From Calditrichia bacterium (GTDB lineage: Bacteria > Calditrichota > Calditrichia > RBG-13-44-9 > J075), in contig JANQRS010000021.1 in assembly GCA_028284445.1 (NCBI GenBank), positions 124,001-188,000 of the forward strand: a stretch of 64,000 bases of DNA. Direction: 5' to 3'. The position numbers and the translations under genes are program-made. The notes below the pieces were generated by a model that was not told the origin of the DNA, searched no databases, and was given only the letters and a program-made list of their open reading frames with translations. Positions 34,143 to 42,648 of this stretch are shown here, one piece after another; the first letter of the stretch is position 1, and each line of letters starts with the position of its first letter.

Positions 34143-34745
34143 ATGAAACCCCACACCTTAATTATACTGGCCATGTGTGCAGGAATATTTTCATCCTGCT
34201 ATACAAAACTTGGCCATAAACGGCCATCGAATTATAAACAAGACCGCGTCGCCATGACAGATAGCAGCGCGTCATCAACTTACAGCCGGCATCGCAACTT
34301 CGGACGTACGGGACGAGCCAATCCCACTTACAGCGCACCGAAAGTGGCCTCGGAGCCAGCAGATTCCCGGCAAATTCGCGTCCTGAAAAAAGCACGCAGC
34401 CTGCTCGGAAGCCCTTACCGCTATGGCGGCAATACCCCGAAAGGATTTGATTGTTCCGGCTTTAGCAAATATGTGTTTGACAATATCGATATTGACTTAC
34501 CAAGAACTTCGCGGTCACAAGGCCGGATAGGAAAAGTTGTCCCAAGAAGCAAAGCACGGCCTGGTGATCTGATATTCTTTGCAAACAGTAAAGGCATTAT
34601 CAATCACGTTGGTATTGTTCTCTCTGCGGACAACGAGGAATTAATGATGATTCATGCAGGTTCAAAAGGGGTTGTTACCGTCGATATCAATCGTTCAAAA
34701 TATTGGCGTCCTCGCTACAAATCGATTCGACGCGTCATTCACTAA
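34143..34745 (+). CDS. NlpC/P60 peptidoglycan endopeptidase lipoprotein
   Basis: The start is set at the ATG at 34143, since GGAG lies 7 bases upstream and the 200-residue product opens with a lipobox (IFSSC, Cys19). A flexible linker of about 55 residues leads to an NlpC/P60 domain with the catalytic triad Cys104 (FDCSGF), His155 (INHVGI) and His171 (IHAG). Such enzymes cut stem peptides, commonly after the gamma-D-Glu residue. It belongs to the window's general stock of wall hydrolases and is not linked to its neighbours. A hairpin at 34751 lies just behind it. Confidence 0.92.
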   Translation: MKPHTLIILAMCAGIFSSCYTKLGHKRPSNYKQDRVAMTDSSASSTYSRHRNFGRTGRANPTYSAPKVASEPADSRQIRVLKKARSLLGSPYRYGGNTPKGFDCSGFSKYVFDNIDIDLPRTSRSQGRIGKVVPRSKARPGDLIFFANSKGIINHVGIVLSADNEELMMIHAGSKGVVTVDINRSKYWRPRYKSIRRVIH

Positions 34746-34778
34746 AATAAAAATGCCGCAGAAAAGTCTGCGGCATTT
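34743..34778 (-). terminator. Intrinsic terminator (12-bp stem)
   Basis: AAATGCCGCAGA/TCTGCGGCATTT with a 4-base loop. Read on the minus strand it runs into TTTTATTTTA, so it best serves the small gene at 34798. It also sits 5 bases behind the convergent NlpC gene. Confidence 0.8.
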
Positions 34779-34797
34779 GGATAATGTTGATAACAGT

Positions 34798-35043
34798 CTA
34801 GCCAAAGTATTCTTTGAGCTTTCCTTCGACTTTCCCCCAGGGAAAATACCAGGGTTTTTTGTTGATTTCTATTTTAACTTTTTGTCCTTCGATGCGATAG
34901 GTGCCCTTTACACCGCGCACGCCGAAACTACCGTTGGTGATATCGCCCTCAAAATCCAGCTTACCCTCGTCTGCCATTTCCTGAACTTTTTCAATCATGA
35001 CAGTCGGTTCTACGGACAGGTCGACTTCAAATTGCTTAGCCAT
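34798..35043 (-). CDS. Small conserved-looking protein, possibly PHA-granule-region type
   Basis: This 81-residue protein starts at the ATG at 35043, with GGAGG 5 bases upstream. The layout, a helix (TVMIEKVQEMADEGK) then a beta-meander (DFEGDITNGSFGVRGVKGTYRIEGQKVKIEINKKPWYFPWGKVEGKLKEYF), resembles the small 'polyhydroxyalkanoic acid system' family by eye, but no diagnostic motif exists. It follows serC on the same strand after 57 bases and has its own terminator. Confidence 0.6.
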   Translation of the reverse strand: MAKQFEVDLSVEPTVMIEKVQEMADEGKLDFEGDITNGSFGVRGVKGTYRIEGQKVKIEINKKPWYFPWGKVEGKLKEYFG

Positions 35044-35100
35044 AAGTTCCTCCAAGTTTATGAATGAAGAGACTGAACGCGCAGCGACACCCTGCGACGT

Positions 35101-36183
35101 CTAGCCGTTTTTCCGTTCAAATTCTTTCATGAACGAAATTAGTGCTTCTACACCAGCGAGCGGCATGGCATTGTAGATAGAGGCACGAATTCCGCCAACG
35201 GAACGGTGTCCCTTCAAACCGCTAAGACCTTCAGCCAAAGCCTCAGCGACAAATTGCTTCTCCAATTCCTCGTTAGGAAGCCGCCAGGTCACATTCATTA
35301 GTGAACGGCTGCCGTCCTGGGCATGCGGTCGGAAAAAGTCTGAGCTATCGAGTACGGTATAGAGAAAACCGGCCTTATGCCGATTGGCCTTTTCGACCGC
35401 ATCAATACCACCCTGATCACGAATCCACTCCATCACCAAATTTACCACATAGATCCCAAAAGTATTGGGTGTGTTGTATAACGAATTCTTGCCGGCAAAG
35501 ATCTTATAGCTAAGAATCGTGGGAATGTTGGCAGGGCTGCGCTCGATTAAGTCCTTGCGAATAACGCAAATAGCAAGTCCGGATGGGCCGGCATTCTTCT
35601 GCGCACCGCCGTAGATCATGGCAAACTTGTTCGGGTCAAATCGTTTACAATAAAAATCGGAGGACATATCGGCAATCAGCGGTACATTGCCGGTATCCGG
35701 AAAATCTTCGAATTGCGTACCTACGATGGTATTGTTCGAAGTAATATGCACGTAAGCGGCATCGTCGCCGATGGCATATTCAGCAGGGATGTGGTTATGA
35801 TTGCTATCTGCCGACGATGCAATCACGCGATAAGGCTTGCCCAACTTCTTGGCTTCGGCAATGGCCTTTGCAGACCATGGACCGGTATCTACATATTCAG
35901 CTAGTTTGCCGTCAACAGCAAGGTTCAGAGCAAGGGCAGAGAACTGCCCGGTTGCGCCACCTTGCAGAAAGAGTGTTTGATAGTCATCGGAAAATCCCAT
36001 AATATCGCGAATCAACTGCTCGGCGCCGTTCACAAGATTATCAAATGTCTTGGAGCGATGACTCATTTCGATGAGCGACATCCCCTCATCGCGATAGTTT
36101 AACAATTCACCCTGAATGGTTTCCAAAACTGCCAACGGCAAAGTTGCCGGACCGGCACTAAAGTTGAAAATACGCTGTCCCAT
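35101..36183 (-). CDS. serC: Phosphoserine aminotransferase
   Basis: This 360-residue PLP enzyme opens with the family signature FNFSAGPATLP. It has FLQGGATGQFSALALNL (substrate and cofactor loop), ADMSSDFYCKRFDP and the Schiff-base lysine Lys196 (YGGAQKNAGPSGL). The C-terminal GLSGLKGHRSVGGIRASIYNAMP is typical. It converts 3-phosphohydroxypyruvate and glutamate to phosphoserine and 2-oxoglutarate in serine synthesis. GGAGA precedes the ATG. serA and serB are not in the window. Confidence 0.97.
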   Translation of the reverse strand: MGQRIFNFSAGPATLPLAVLETIQGELLNYRDEGMSLIEMSHRSKTFDNLVNGAEQLIRDIMGFSDDYQTLFLQGGATGQFSALALNLAVDGKLAEYVDTGPWSAKAIAEAKKLGKPYRVIASSADSNHNHIPAEYAIGDDAAYVHITSNNTIVGTQFEDFPDTGNVPLIADMSSDFYCKRFDPNKFAMIYGGAQKNAGPSGLAICVIRKDLIERSPANIPTILSYKIFAGKNSLYNTPNTFGIYVVNLVMEWIRDQGGIDAVEKANRHKAGFLYTVLDSSDFFRPHAQDGSRSLMNVTWRLPNEELEKQFVAEALAEGLSGLKGHRSVGGIRASIYNAMPLAGVEALISFMKEFERKNG

Positions 36184-36283
36184 ATACTCTCCGCAATAAA
36201 CAATGAATTTACCCTAATTCCACAGGCCCCAAAATAATATCGGGGCACTCAGCATCAAACAAAAAAGGAAAAATACGCGCGGC

Positions 36284-36859
36284 TTAGCGTTCCCCGGGCT
36301 TCCAGAGAAATTCATCGTTTCCGGTTTGCCAGGACACATAGCGTGATGCCACGAAGAGCCAATCGCTGAGACGATTAAGATACGGCAACTCTGTCCCATC
36401 CAGCGTCTCCTTCTCCAACAGGCGTACCAATTGCCGTTCCGCCCTGCGACAAACTGTTCTGCTAATGTGCAATCTCGTGGCGAGTTCACCGCCGCCGGGC
36501 AAAATAAAGGACTTTAGCGGCGGCAGGTCGTCGTTCATATCATCGATCTCCGATTCCAGGCGCTCAACATCGCTTGAAATAATGACCGGCGTCCCTTCAC
36601 GGCGGTCTTCCGCCAGAACCGCCAGCTGCGAACCAAGATCAAAGAGTTCATTCTGGATTCGCATCATCCGCTTTTGTAATTCCGGCAATTGGTCTTCACT
36701 TGATAGACCTTGCACTGCCCAACCAAGGAATGCGTTCAATTCATCTACAGTGCCGAATGCTTCAATGCGCGCTGCATTTTTGGCTATTTCCTGTCCACCG
36801 GCAAGGCGTGTTTTGCCAGCATCGCCGGTCTTTGTATAAACTTTGGTAATACGTACCAT
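36284..36859 (-). CDS. Cob(I)alamin adenosyltransferase, PduO type
   Basis: This 191-residue ATP-dependent corrinoid adenosyltransferase has the N-terminal signature KVYTKTGDAGKTRLAGG. It also has RIEAFGTVDELNAFLGWA, FILPGGGELATRLHISRTVCRRAERQLVRL and LPYLNRLSDWLFVASRY, all matching PduO/MMAB-type enzymes that make adenosylcobalamin from cob(I)alamin. AGGAG lies 6 bases before the ATG. It implies adenosyl-B12-dependent enzymes in the genome, though none is in the window. It lies upstream of serC on the same strand, 100 bases away. Confidence 0.95.
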   Translation of the reverse strand: MVRITKVYTKTGDAGKTRLAGGQEIAKNAARIEAFGTVDELNAFLGWAVQGLSSEDQLPELQKRMMRIQNELFDLGSQLAVLAEDRREGTPVIISSDVERLESEIDDMNDDLPPLKSFILPGGGELATRLHISRTVCRRAERQLVRLLEKETLDGTELPYLNRLSDWLFVASRYVSWQTGNDEFLWKPGER

Positions 36860-37076
36860 ACTTGTCTCCTAAAAAGGCCAAAAGAACGTTAATATCTGCT
36901 TCTTAACTGCCGAATACATCAACTGTAAAACTAAGAAACATTACAGGCAGGTAAAAAATTTAAAAATAATTGATTTTCATTTTTTTTTCTAACACATTCA
37001 GCCTGTTTTTTATGATTAACGATCAGAAGGATCCCTATAAAATACCATTAAAAACCTATTATTGGAGACTAGTATC

Positions 37077-37409
37077 ATGATTAAAGTAAGCACACGCACA
37101 AAGAAGACCAGCTTTCAGGTAGAATGGCCGGAAGCAAACACAGTAGCCGTTGTTGGTAACTTCAACGAGTGGGACGCGGATGCAACCCCGATGAAAAAGA
37201 ACCGCAGTGGTGTTTGGAAAGCTGACCTTGTATTGGATGAAGGAAACTATGAGTTCCGTTATCTGGTGAACGGTCAGGAATGGCGCAATGATGAAGAAGC
37301 AGCTGCAACTCCGAATGTATTTGGTAGCTACAATTCTGCTTTCTCCGTCGAATTGCCGAAGAAAAAGACAACTCGCAAGACAACTGCTAAGAAAAGCAGC
37401 AAGAAGTAA
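37077..37409 (+). CDS. Small isoamylase-N/CBM48-type glycogen-binding protein
   Basis: This 110-residue protein starts at the ATG at 37077, with TTGGAG upstream. It consists almost wholly of one AMPK/CBM48-like domain: VEWPEANTVAVVGNFNEWDADATPMKKNRSGVWKADLVLDEGNYEFRYLVNG, in which the conserved Trp and Gly-Asn-Phe-Asn positions for alpha-glucan binding can be seen. A Lys/Thr-rich tail (KKKTTRKTTAKKSSKK) follows. It has no catalytic domain, so it may bind glycogen or, through its basic tail, nucleic acid or a partner enzyme. Confidence 0.88.
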   Translation: MIKVSTRTKKTSFQVEWPEANTVAVVGNFNEWDADATPMKKNRSGVWKADLVLDEGNYEFRYLVNGQEWRNDEEAAATPNVFGSYNSAFSVELPKKKTTRKTTAKKSSKK

Positions 37410-37458
37410 ACGACATAACACTGACGGATACACTATGGGTATCCGACGCAGCGTTGCC

Positions 37459-37495
37459 AAAAGGCCGGAAGCTCCTGTTTCCGGCCTTTCTTTTT
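37459..37495 (+). terminator. Intrinsic terminator of the CBM48 gene
   Basis: AAAGGCCGGAA pairs with TTCCGGCCTTT across an 8-base loop, followed by CTTTTT. Confidence 0.9.
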
Positions 37496-37518
37496 GGAGC
37501 CGGGTAATACACCGGTAT

Positions 37519-37938
37519 TCACACCTGGAGTAAGACCTGCGCCAGCGTCTCTGCAATTGCAATTACCAGAGTGACCAGCATTGCAGTGTTGCTTGCGCCT
37601 GAAGATGATTCGTCATAGTCAAATTCCTCGCCGCCGGCATCAGTGACGGCTATTTGGCTCGAACGCCGCCGACCATTGACAAATTGCAAGACAACTAGCC
37701 CCCAAAGCCACCACATCGTCCATGATTCACGCATCAACAATCCAAAACCGCAGAGCAAAGTGGTTAGACTAATTAAAGCACAAAACAACTTGCTACCAGC
37801 CTCCTGGTCATCATTCTTGTCCGGAAAAACAGAGTCAGAAGACTCTACAAACAGCTCATGAATATTTTTCAGGTTGCTGACAAGCCAAATGAGACCAATG
37901 AATTTCAACGCATACGATAAGATCCACGTATTTTCCAC
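37519..37938 (-). CDS. Hypothetical membrane protein
   Basis: This 139-residue protein has an apparent GTG start without a clear ribosome site. There are three or four hydrophobic segments (SYALKFIGLIWLVSNL, LFCALISLTTLLCGFGLL, WTMWWLWGLVVLQFV, TAMLVTLVIAIAETLAQVLL) and an acidic Ser-rich loop (EEFDYDESSSGASN). It is probably an inner-membrane protein; no family was recognised. It converges with the CBM48 gene and is divergent from DoxX. Confidence 0.65.
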   Translation of the reverse strand: MENTWILSYALKFIGLIWLVSNLKNIHELFVESSDSVFPDKNDDQEAGSKLFCALISLTTLLCGFGLLMRESWTMWWLWGLVVLQFVNGRRRSSQIAVTDAGGEEFDYDESSSGASNTAMLVTLVIAIAETLAQVLLQV

Positions 37939-38094
37939 AGGAGTATCCGTTCGCTAATGTGTTTGCGATGGTGTTATTTGAACTTTAATAGCAAACTCTA
38001 ATCGTAAAATTCTCAAGTTTTAACAAGATCTTACAATATTGCGCATTAACGAGTATAAGGGTAATTTGAAGCTCACCAAAATAGAGGAACAACC

Positions 38095-38532
38095 ATGCAA
38101 TTATTAGCAGAATTTTGGAAGAAACATATATATAAAGCAGCCGGAACGCGAGGGACGGATATCTCTGCTCTTATTCTCAGGTTGGTATTTGGCCTCTCGA
38201 TGCTCTATGGTCACGGCATCGCTAAATTCAATGGTTTCAGTAAGATGTCCGCTGGTTTTCCGGACCCATTGGGGATCGGAAGTCCGCTCAGTTTGGCGCT
38301 AACCGTCGGCGCAGAATTTTTCTGCGCCATTGCCGTAACCATTGGTTTGGCAACGCGCTATACAGTTATTCCGCTGCTGATCGCGATGCTGGTTGCTGCC
38401 CTGGTCTTTCATGCGGCGGATCCGTTTGCAAAGAAAGAGCTCGCCATTGTTTACCTTGGCGCTTATGCGGCCATCGGGCTGTTAGGGTCAGGCAGGTATT
38501 CAGTTGATGCGTGGCTGGCTGGCAGGAAATAA
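38095..38532 (+). CDS. DoxX family membrane protein
   Basis: This 145-residue protein has four hydrophobic helices. The DoxX pattern is visible: LILRLVFGLSMLYGHGIAKFNGF, then LGIGSPLSLALTVGAEFFCAIAVTIGLATRYTVIPLLIAMLVA and an ELAIVYLGAYAAIGLLGSGRYSVDAWL tail. Family members sit in the inner membrane and are linked to thiol stress or quinone chemistry in a few species; the role here is unknown. It stands alone and ends at a bidirectional terminator. Confidence 0.9.
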   Translation: MQLLAEFWKKHIYKAAGTRGTDISALILRLVFGLSMLYGHGIAKFNGFSKMSAGFPDPLGIGSPLSLALTVGAEFFCAIAVTIGLATRYTVIPLLIAMLVAALVFHAADPFAKKELAIVYLGAYAAIGLLGSGRYSVDAWLAGRK

Positions 38533-38556
38533 TTTGCTGAGGAATTGTGGTGTAAA

Positions 38557-38596
38557 GAAAAATGCCAAATCCCTCGAAACGGGATTTGGCATTTTT
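38557..38596. terminator. Bidirectional intrinsic terminator
   Basis: AAATGCCAAATCCC/GGGATTTGGCATTT with a 7-base loop. T-runs follow on both strands (TTTTT on plus, TTTTTCTTT on minus). It lies between the convergent DoxX and TPR genes. Confidence 0.92.
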
Positions 38597-38627
38597 GATT
38601 TAAAGCTTTTCTTGAAAGCAAAAATCC

Positions 38628-39935
38628 TTATTCGCTGCCGCTACCAGCTTCAGCAGGTGGCGGAGGAGGCAATTTCTCTTGCGCCTTTTTCATCTTCTTG
38701 GAGGCATCTTTTGCTTTTTTGTGGCTGCCGTATTTGTCAAGCACCATCTGATAGTAAGCAATTGCACCGGCATAATCTTTCATCTTTTTCTCAGTCAATT
38801 CGCCGGCTTCAACCAGGCGAGAAGGCGCTTCTTTGTAGTCCGGGTACATCTCTGAAATTCTGGCCATCGCCATCGCAGCTTTCGGATAGTCTTTCAGCTT
38901 GTCCTCGTATATCTTGGCCATATTTTCAAGGGCTTCAACACCGCGGCTATCCTTGGGGAATTTTTCAAGGAACTCGTTGTATGTGGAAACCGCTGTGATA
39001 TGGTTCTTTTTCTCTTTTTCATAAATGCGAGCGATCCGCCATAATGCTTCCGCATCACGATAGTCGGACGGATAATTTTCCATGACCTTACGATAATCAG
39101 CAATTGCTTCATCGTGCTTTTTGCGCTTGCGCTCCTTGATTTCCGCCATCATAAACAGGGCATCACCAGCCAGATCCGGATCGGGCGCATCGCGAACAAC
39201 TTCCGTCAAGACGTCAATTGCATTTTGTGGTTTGTCGAGGTTCTCATAATACAGACGTCCCTGGGCATAGCGGGTGTTCATCAAAAGCGGGCTGTCTTTG
39301 AACATACCGAGAATTTTCACGTAAGTTGCTGCGGCTTCTTTGTATTTCTCACTGTTCTTGTAGGCATCGCCTATCCAGAGGATTACCTGATCGTGGCGGG
39401 CGTCGTTTGGAAAGCGGCGAACATACTCACGTCCGTTAGCCAGCTTCCAATCCTTCAATTCCTTTTTCTCAAGCTTGCTCAACACCCCGAGGTAGGAAAA
39501 AAAGGCATCAACCGTAGAAGTGTCGTCACGCGATTCGTAAATAACCTGGTTCAACCAGCTGCGCTGATCTTCGTAGTCATCTTCTTTTTCAATAATCTTG
39601 CGGAGCTTATCGGTATCCACCAATCCGGCAACATCAGGATAGAGAAACATCATTTTCAGATATGCAGCCAGGGCGTGATGTTTCTTGCCGCGCCGCTCGT
39701 AGACACTCGCCAGCTGATACATCGCTTTGCCGGCATTCTTATGCGCCGGATAGACTTCCAGGAATTGCTGATGTTCGTCAATCAACCATTCACGCAAATC
39801 TTTTTCATCCTCATTGAAGGCCAATTCCAGGTATGTGAAATAGTCATCCGGATTATACTGGGCCAGCACCGGAACGCTAAACAGCGATGCGGCAAACAAT
39901 ATTGCAAGGGCCATAAGTCCAAAACGCTTTAACAC
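38628..39935 (-). CDS. Exported tetratricopeptide-repeat protein (BamD/YbgF-like)
   Basis: This 435-residue protein starts at GTG 39935 behind a strong GGAGG. A signal peptide (ALAILFAASLFSVPVLAQ) leads into about nine TPR units with the periodicity of BamD/YbgF-type repeats ('A...L..IY...KK.Y.AAA.Y...L...P.S'). Examples are EALWRIARIYEKEKKNHITAVSTYNEFLEKFPKDSRG and GVEALENMAKIYEDKLKDYPKAAMAM. The tail is Pro-rich (KLPPPPPAEAG). It is probably a periplasmic scaffold. Its partner cannot be told from context; the neighbours are unrelated. Confidence 0.88.
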   Translation of the reverse strand: MLKRFGLMALAILFAASLFSVPVLAQYNPDDYFTYLELAFNEDEKDLREWLIDEHQQFLEVYPAHKNAGKAMYQLASVYERRGKKHHALAAYLKMMFLYPDVAGLVDTDKLRKIIEKEDDYEDQRSWLNQVIYESRDDTSTVDAFFSYLGVLSKLEKKELKDWKLANGREYVRRFPNDARHDQVILWIGDAYKNSEKYKEAAATYVKILGMFKDSPLLMNTRYAQGRLYYENLDKPQNAIDVLTEVVRDAPDPDLAGDALFMMAEIKERKRKKHDEAIADYRKVMENYPSDYRDAEALWRIARIYEKEKKNHITAVSTYNEFLEKFPKDSRGVEALENMAKIYEDKLKDYPKAAMAMARISEMYPDYKEAPSRLVEAGELTEKKMKDYAGAIAYYQMVLDKYGSHKKAKDASKKMKKAQEKLPPPPPAEAGSGSE

Positions 39936-40126
39936 GATTTTCCTCCGTATTGTTGATTAAGTTTCAACATTGTCATAAGTTTTCTTCAGTCATGTGCTTG
40001 TTGAGACATCTGCTATTACAAAAGGTCACATCTCAGGGGCTGGCAAAACAATCGCCTTAGTTTAAGGCACTTTTGTCAATAAACATCACTGTTTTTGAAA
40101 TTCGTTGAGCTGCAGAGGAGCCACCT

Positions 40127-41608
40127 ATGTCTCGTTTCGAAGCGATTTTCCTGGTGATCAGTTTGTGCCTTATGCCGCACCTTCTGACAGCGCAGGATCA
40201 TTGGCCGCGCTTCCGCGGACCAAACGGCAGCGGTATTGGTTCGAACACTGATCCCCTGCCGGCAAAGCTGGATCCAGCCAAGAATCTTGCCTGGCGCACA
40301 CCTTTGGCCAAGGGCCACTCCTCACCCGCGGTTTGGGGGGATCACATATTCCTGACATTGGAAAGAGACACCAGCCTCATTACAGCATGCATCGATCGGC
40401 GAAATGGTAAGATACTTTGGGAACAACAGGCACCGCCGGTATCGCCGGAGCGGGTCCACGGCGTCAATGGCCTGGCCTCCCCCACCCCGGTGACAGACGG
40501 CGAGCGAGTATACGCATATTTTGGCTCCTTCGGCTTGATCGCTTACGACTTCAACGGCAAGCAAGTTTGGGAGCGCCGTCTGCCGGACGGCCTCAGCAAC
40601 ACCTTTGGCGCCGCTGCTTCGCCCATTTTGCATGGAGATCAACTGATCTTCGTTTGCGACAACAACAAGGCCTCATTTATTGAATCGCTGGATGCCGCAA
40701 GCGGCAAGCTGAACTGGCGGCAGGAGCGTACGGGCTTTGGATCTGCCTGGTCCACGCCAAGCATTCGTCAGGCAAATGGCAAGGAGGAGCTATTGGTGTA
40801 TGGCGTTTGGTGGCTATCCGCGCTTGACCTGGAAAATGGCGAACAGATTTGGTCCGTTCCCGGGCTGGCCGACGAACCGGCCGTGACGCCATTGCTTGGC
40901 CGGGAATTGATCTATGTTAACTCCTACAACATGAAAACCAACACCGAAGTGATCGGCCTGCCGAGCTATGAAAAGCTGCTGAAAGACTATGACCGGAACG
41001 GAGATAATATCCTCTCCTTTGAAGAGGGAAATGCAAACAAGAGCATTTTATCTCGGTATGATGCAGACGGTGAAGGCGACCATCCGCTAAAAATCTTTTA
41101 TCGCCGCATCGACACAAACAAAGATAAGCTGATATCGAAAACAGAATATCAATGGCTGATTGATTGGGTGGATGGCTTCAAGCAGGAAAACGGCCTGGTG
41201 GCAATTCGCCCGCCTGCACCAGAAGGTGCCAAGGCGGAGATTGTATGGCGATTTCGCAGAGGTGTTCCGGAAATTCCGTCACCGATTTATCATGACGGGT
41301 TGATCTATATGATCAAGAATGGCGGCATCCTGACCTGCCTGGATGCGGAAACCGGCGCGCTGCATTATCAGCAGCGAATTCGGTCCGGCGGTCCTTATTA
41401 TGCCTCACCGGTCATCGGTGACAACAAATTGTACCTGGCCTCTGCGCGCGGGATCATTACGGTCGTGGCTACCGGAAAAGAGCTGTCTATCCTGTCCAGG
41501 AATGATCTTGGCGAAAGAATAATGGCGACACCGGCGATCGTAAACGGGCATATTTTTCTGCGGACAGAGGCTGGGCTGTATGCCTTTGGGGGTGAGAATG
41601 AAGAATGA
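40127..41608 (+). CDS. Exported PQQ-type beta-propeller protein with inserted EF-hands
   Basis: This 493-residue protein has GGAG before the ATG and a signal peptide ending in LLTAQ. Blades of the PQQ/BamB type are recognisable by the 'G..LW......' strand pattern (RNGKILWEQQAPP, NGKQVWERRLPDG, ENGEQIWSVPG). Two EF-hand loops interrupt the propeller: DRNGDNILSFEE (near 288) and DTNKDKLISKTE (near 326), both with full calcium ligand spacing. Such proteins occur widely in Planctomycetes and FCB bacteria; substrate and activity are unknown. The last residues (NEE) are encoded inside a heptanucleotide repeat. Confidence 0.88.
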   Translation: MSRFEAIFLVISLCLMPHLLTAQDHWPRFRGPNGSGIGSNTDPLPAKLDPAKNLAWRTPLAKGHSSPAVWGDHIFLTLERDTSLITACIDRRNGKILWEQQAPPVSPERVHGVNGLASPTPVTDGERVYAYFGSFGLIAYDFNGKQVWERRLPDGLSNTFGAAASPILHGDQLIFVCDNNKASFIESLDAASGKLNWRQERTGFGSAWSTPSIRQANGKEELLVYGVWWLSALDLENGEQIWSVPGLADEPAVTPLLGRELIYVNSYNMKTNTEVIGLPSYEKLLKDYDRNGDNILSFEEGNANKSILSRYDADGEGDHPLKIFYRRIDTNKDKLISKTEYQWLIDWVDGFKQENGLVAIRPPAPEGAKAEIVWRFRRGVPEIPSPIYHDGLIYMIKNGGILTCLDAETGALHYQQRIRSGGPYYASPVIGDNKLYLASARGIITVVATGKELSILSRNDLGERIMATPAIVNGHIFLRTEAGLYAFGGENEE

Positions 41609-41615
41609 AGAATGG
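41596..41615. repeat. Short heptanucleotide array GAATGAA overlapping a stop codon
   Basis: GAATGAA, GAATGAA, then GAATGG; the stop of the PQQ-propeller gene (41606-41608) lies inside. A related fragment (GAATGAAGAATAA) ends the nnrE-like gene at 42612. Confidence 0.7.
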
Positions 41616-41776
41616 TTGGCGGTCGGCAGTGGCAGTAGCGGTGAATGAAGTAGCAGATATCGAATGCCGGTTGGCAAGGTAGCAAGGTAGGTCGGATTAG
41701 CTGAAGCAAGGCAATGAAAATGGCAGGCAATGAGCAGAAGCGTAATCAGACGTTTTGCATGGCCCCAGTCGGCGGT

Positions 41777-41844
41777 GATAGTGGATCGGTGATAGTTGAT
41801 CGGTGATCGGTGATCGGTGATCGGTGATCGGTGATAGTTGATCG
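41777..41844. repeat. Heptanucleotide array GATCGGT/GATAGTT
   Basis: Nine 7-base units and a partial tenth: GATAGTG, GATCGGT, GATAGTT, five consecutive perfect GATCGGT, GATAGTT, GATCG. The mixed order of two variants suggests expansion by slippage or by unequal exchange of a two-unit block. It ends 9 bases before the first possible start of the nnrE-like gene, so copy number could affect its leader. Confidence 0.95.
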
Positions 41845-41853
41845 AAATTAAAA

Positions 41854-42612
41854 ATGGACAAGCAAATGACGCGACCGATAAAGTCTTTCATGACATCGTC
41901 CGCCATTATCGTACCTGCGATAACCACAGAGCAGATGATTGAGGTGGATCGTATCGCAATGGAGGAAACCGGTCCGAACCTGTTTCAGATGATGGAGAAT
42001 GCCGGGAGAAATCTGGCGCTTCATGCGATCCAAATGCTGGGGACTCACTGGCAAAGGGCAATAATCGTGATTCTTGCCGGTTCCGGTGGTAATGGCGGTG
42101 GCGGTATTTGCGCCGCGCGGCACCTGGCAAATCGCAATTCCAATGTTCAGCTCGGCCTTTCCTCTCCAAATCGTCTCGGCGAGGTTCCGAAATATCAATA
42201 CCACATTTTCCGGCAAACGTCCGGCAAAACCATCGCGCTCGAACAATTGAGCAGCCTGACACCCGACCTGATCATCGATGCCCTCATCGGTTATAGCTTG
42301 AAGGGGGCACCACGCGGTAAAGTCCTAGACTTAGTCAACTGGGCCAATAATTCCGGAGCAGAGATTTTATCTCTGGACATCCCATCTGGTGTCGATTCGA
42401 GCAGTGGGGAGTCACCAGGGAGCTATATCAAGGCCACTGCAACCATGACACTGGCTCTGCCGAAGCAGGGTCTATTACCGCAGAAAACCGGAGAACTCTG
42501 GCTCGCCGACATTGGCATACCGGCAGCCGTGTATCAGCAAATGAGAATTGACTATGAATCGCCGTTTGAGGACAAATTCAGGGTGAAGTTGGAGATGACG
42601 AATGAAGAATAA
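41854..42612 (+). CDS. nnrE: NAD(P)H-hydrate epimerase domain protein (YjeF-N)
   Basis: This 252-residue stand-alone YjeF N-terminal domain has ITTEQMIEVDRIAMEETGPN.FQMMENAGRNLA (helix and start), VILAGSGGNGGGGICAARHLA (nucleotide loop), LIIDALIGYSLKG and LDIPSGVDSSSG. It would epimerise damaged NAD(P)HX; the C-terminal dehydratase domain of fused NnrED proteins is absent. In the loop, GNNGGDG of typical NnrE reads GGNGGGG, losing the conserved Asp. Such variants exist in stand-alone members and may have another role. The start may be 41854, 41866 or 41890. Confidence 0.8.
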   Translation: MDKQMTRPIKSFMTSSAIIVPAITTEQMIEVDRIAMEETGPNLFQMMENAGRNLALHAIQMLGTHWQRAIIVILAGSGGNGGGGICAARHLANRNSNVQLGLSSPNRLGEVPKYQYHIFRQTSGKTIALEQLSSLTPDLIIDALIGYSLKGAPRGKVLDLVNWANNSGAEILSLDIPSGVDSSSGESPGSYIKATATMTLALPKQGLLPQKTGELWLADIGIPAAVYQQMRIDYESPFEDKFRVKLEMTNEE

Positions 42613-42614
42613 TC

Positions 42615-42648
42615 CATTTGTCATTCGACATTTGTCATTTGTCATTGC
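42615..42648. repeat. Heptanucleotide array (GTCATTT type)
   Basis: Units ATTTGTC, ATTCGAC, ATTTGTC, ATTTGTC, ATTG lie directly behind the nnrE-like stop and reach into the last codons of the convergent MFS gene. The ATTTGTC-ATTCGAC order is also seen at 49547-49584. Confidence 0.8.
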
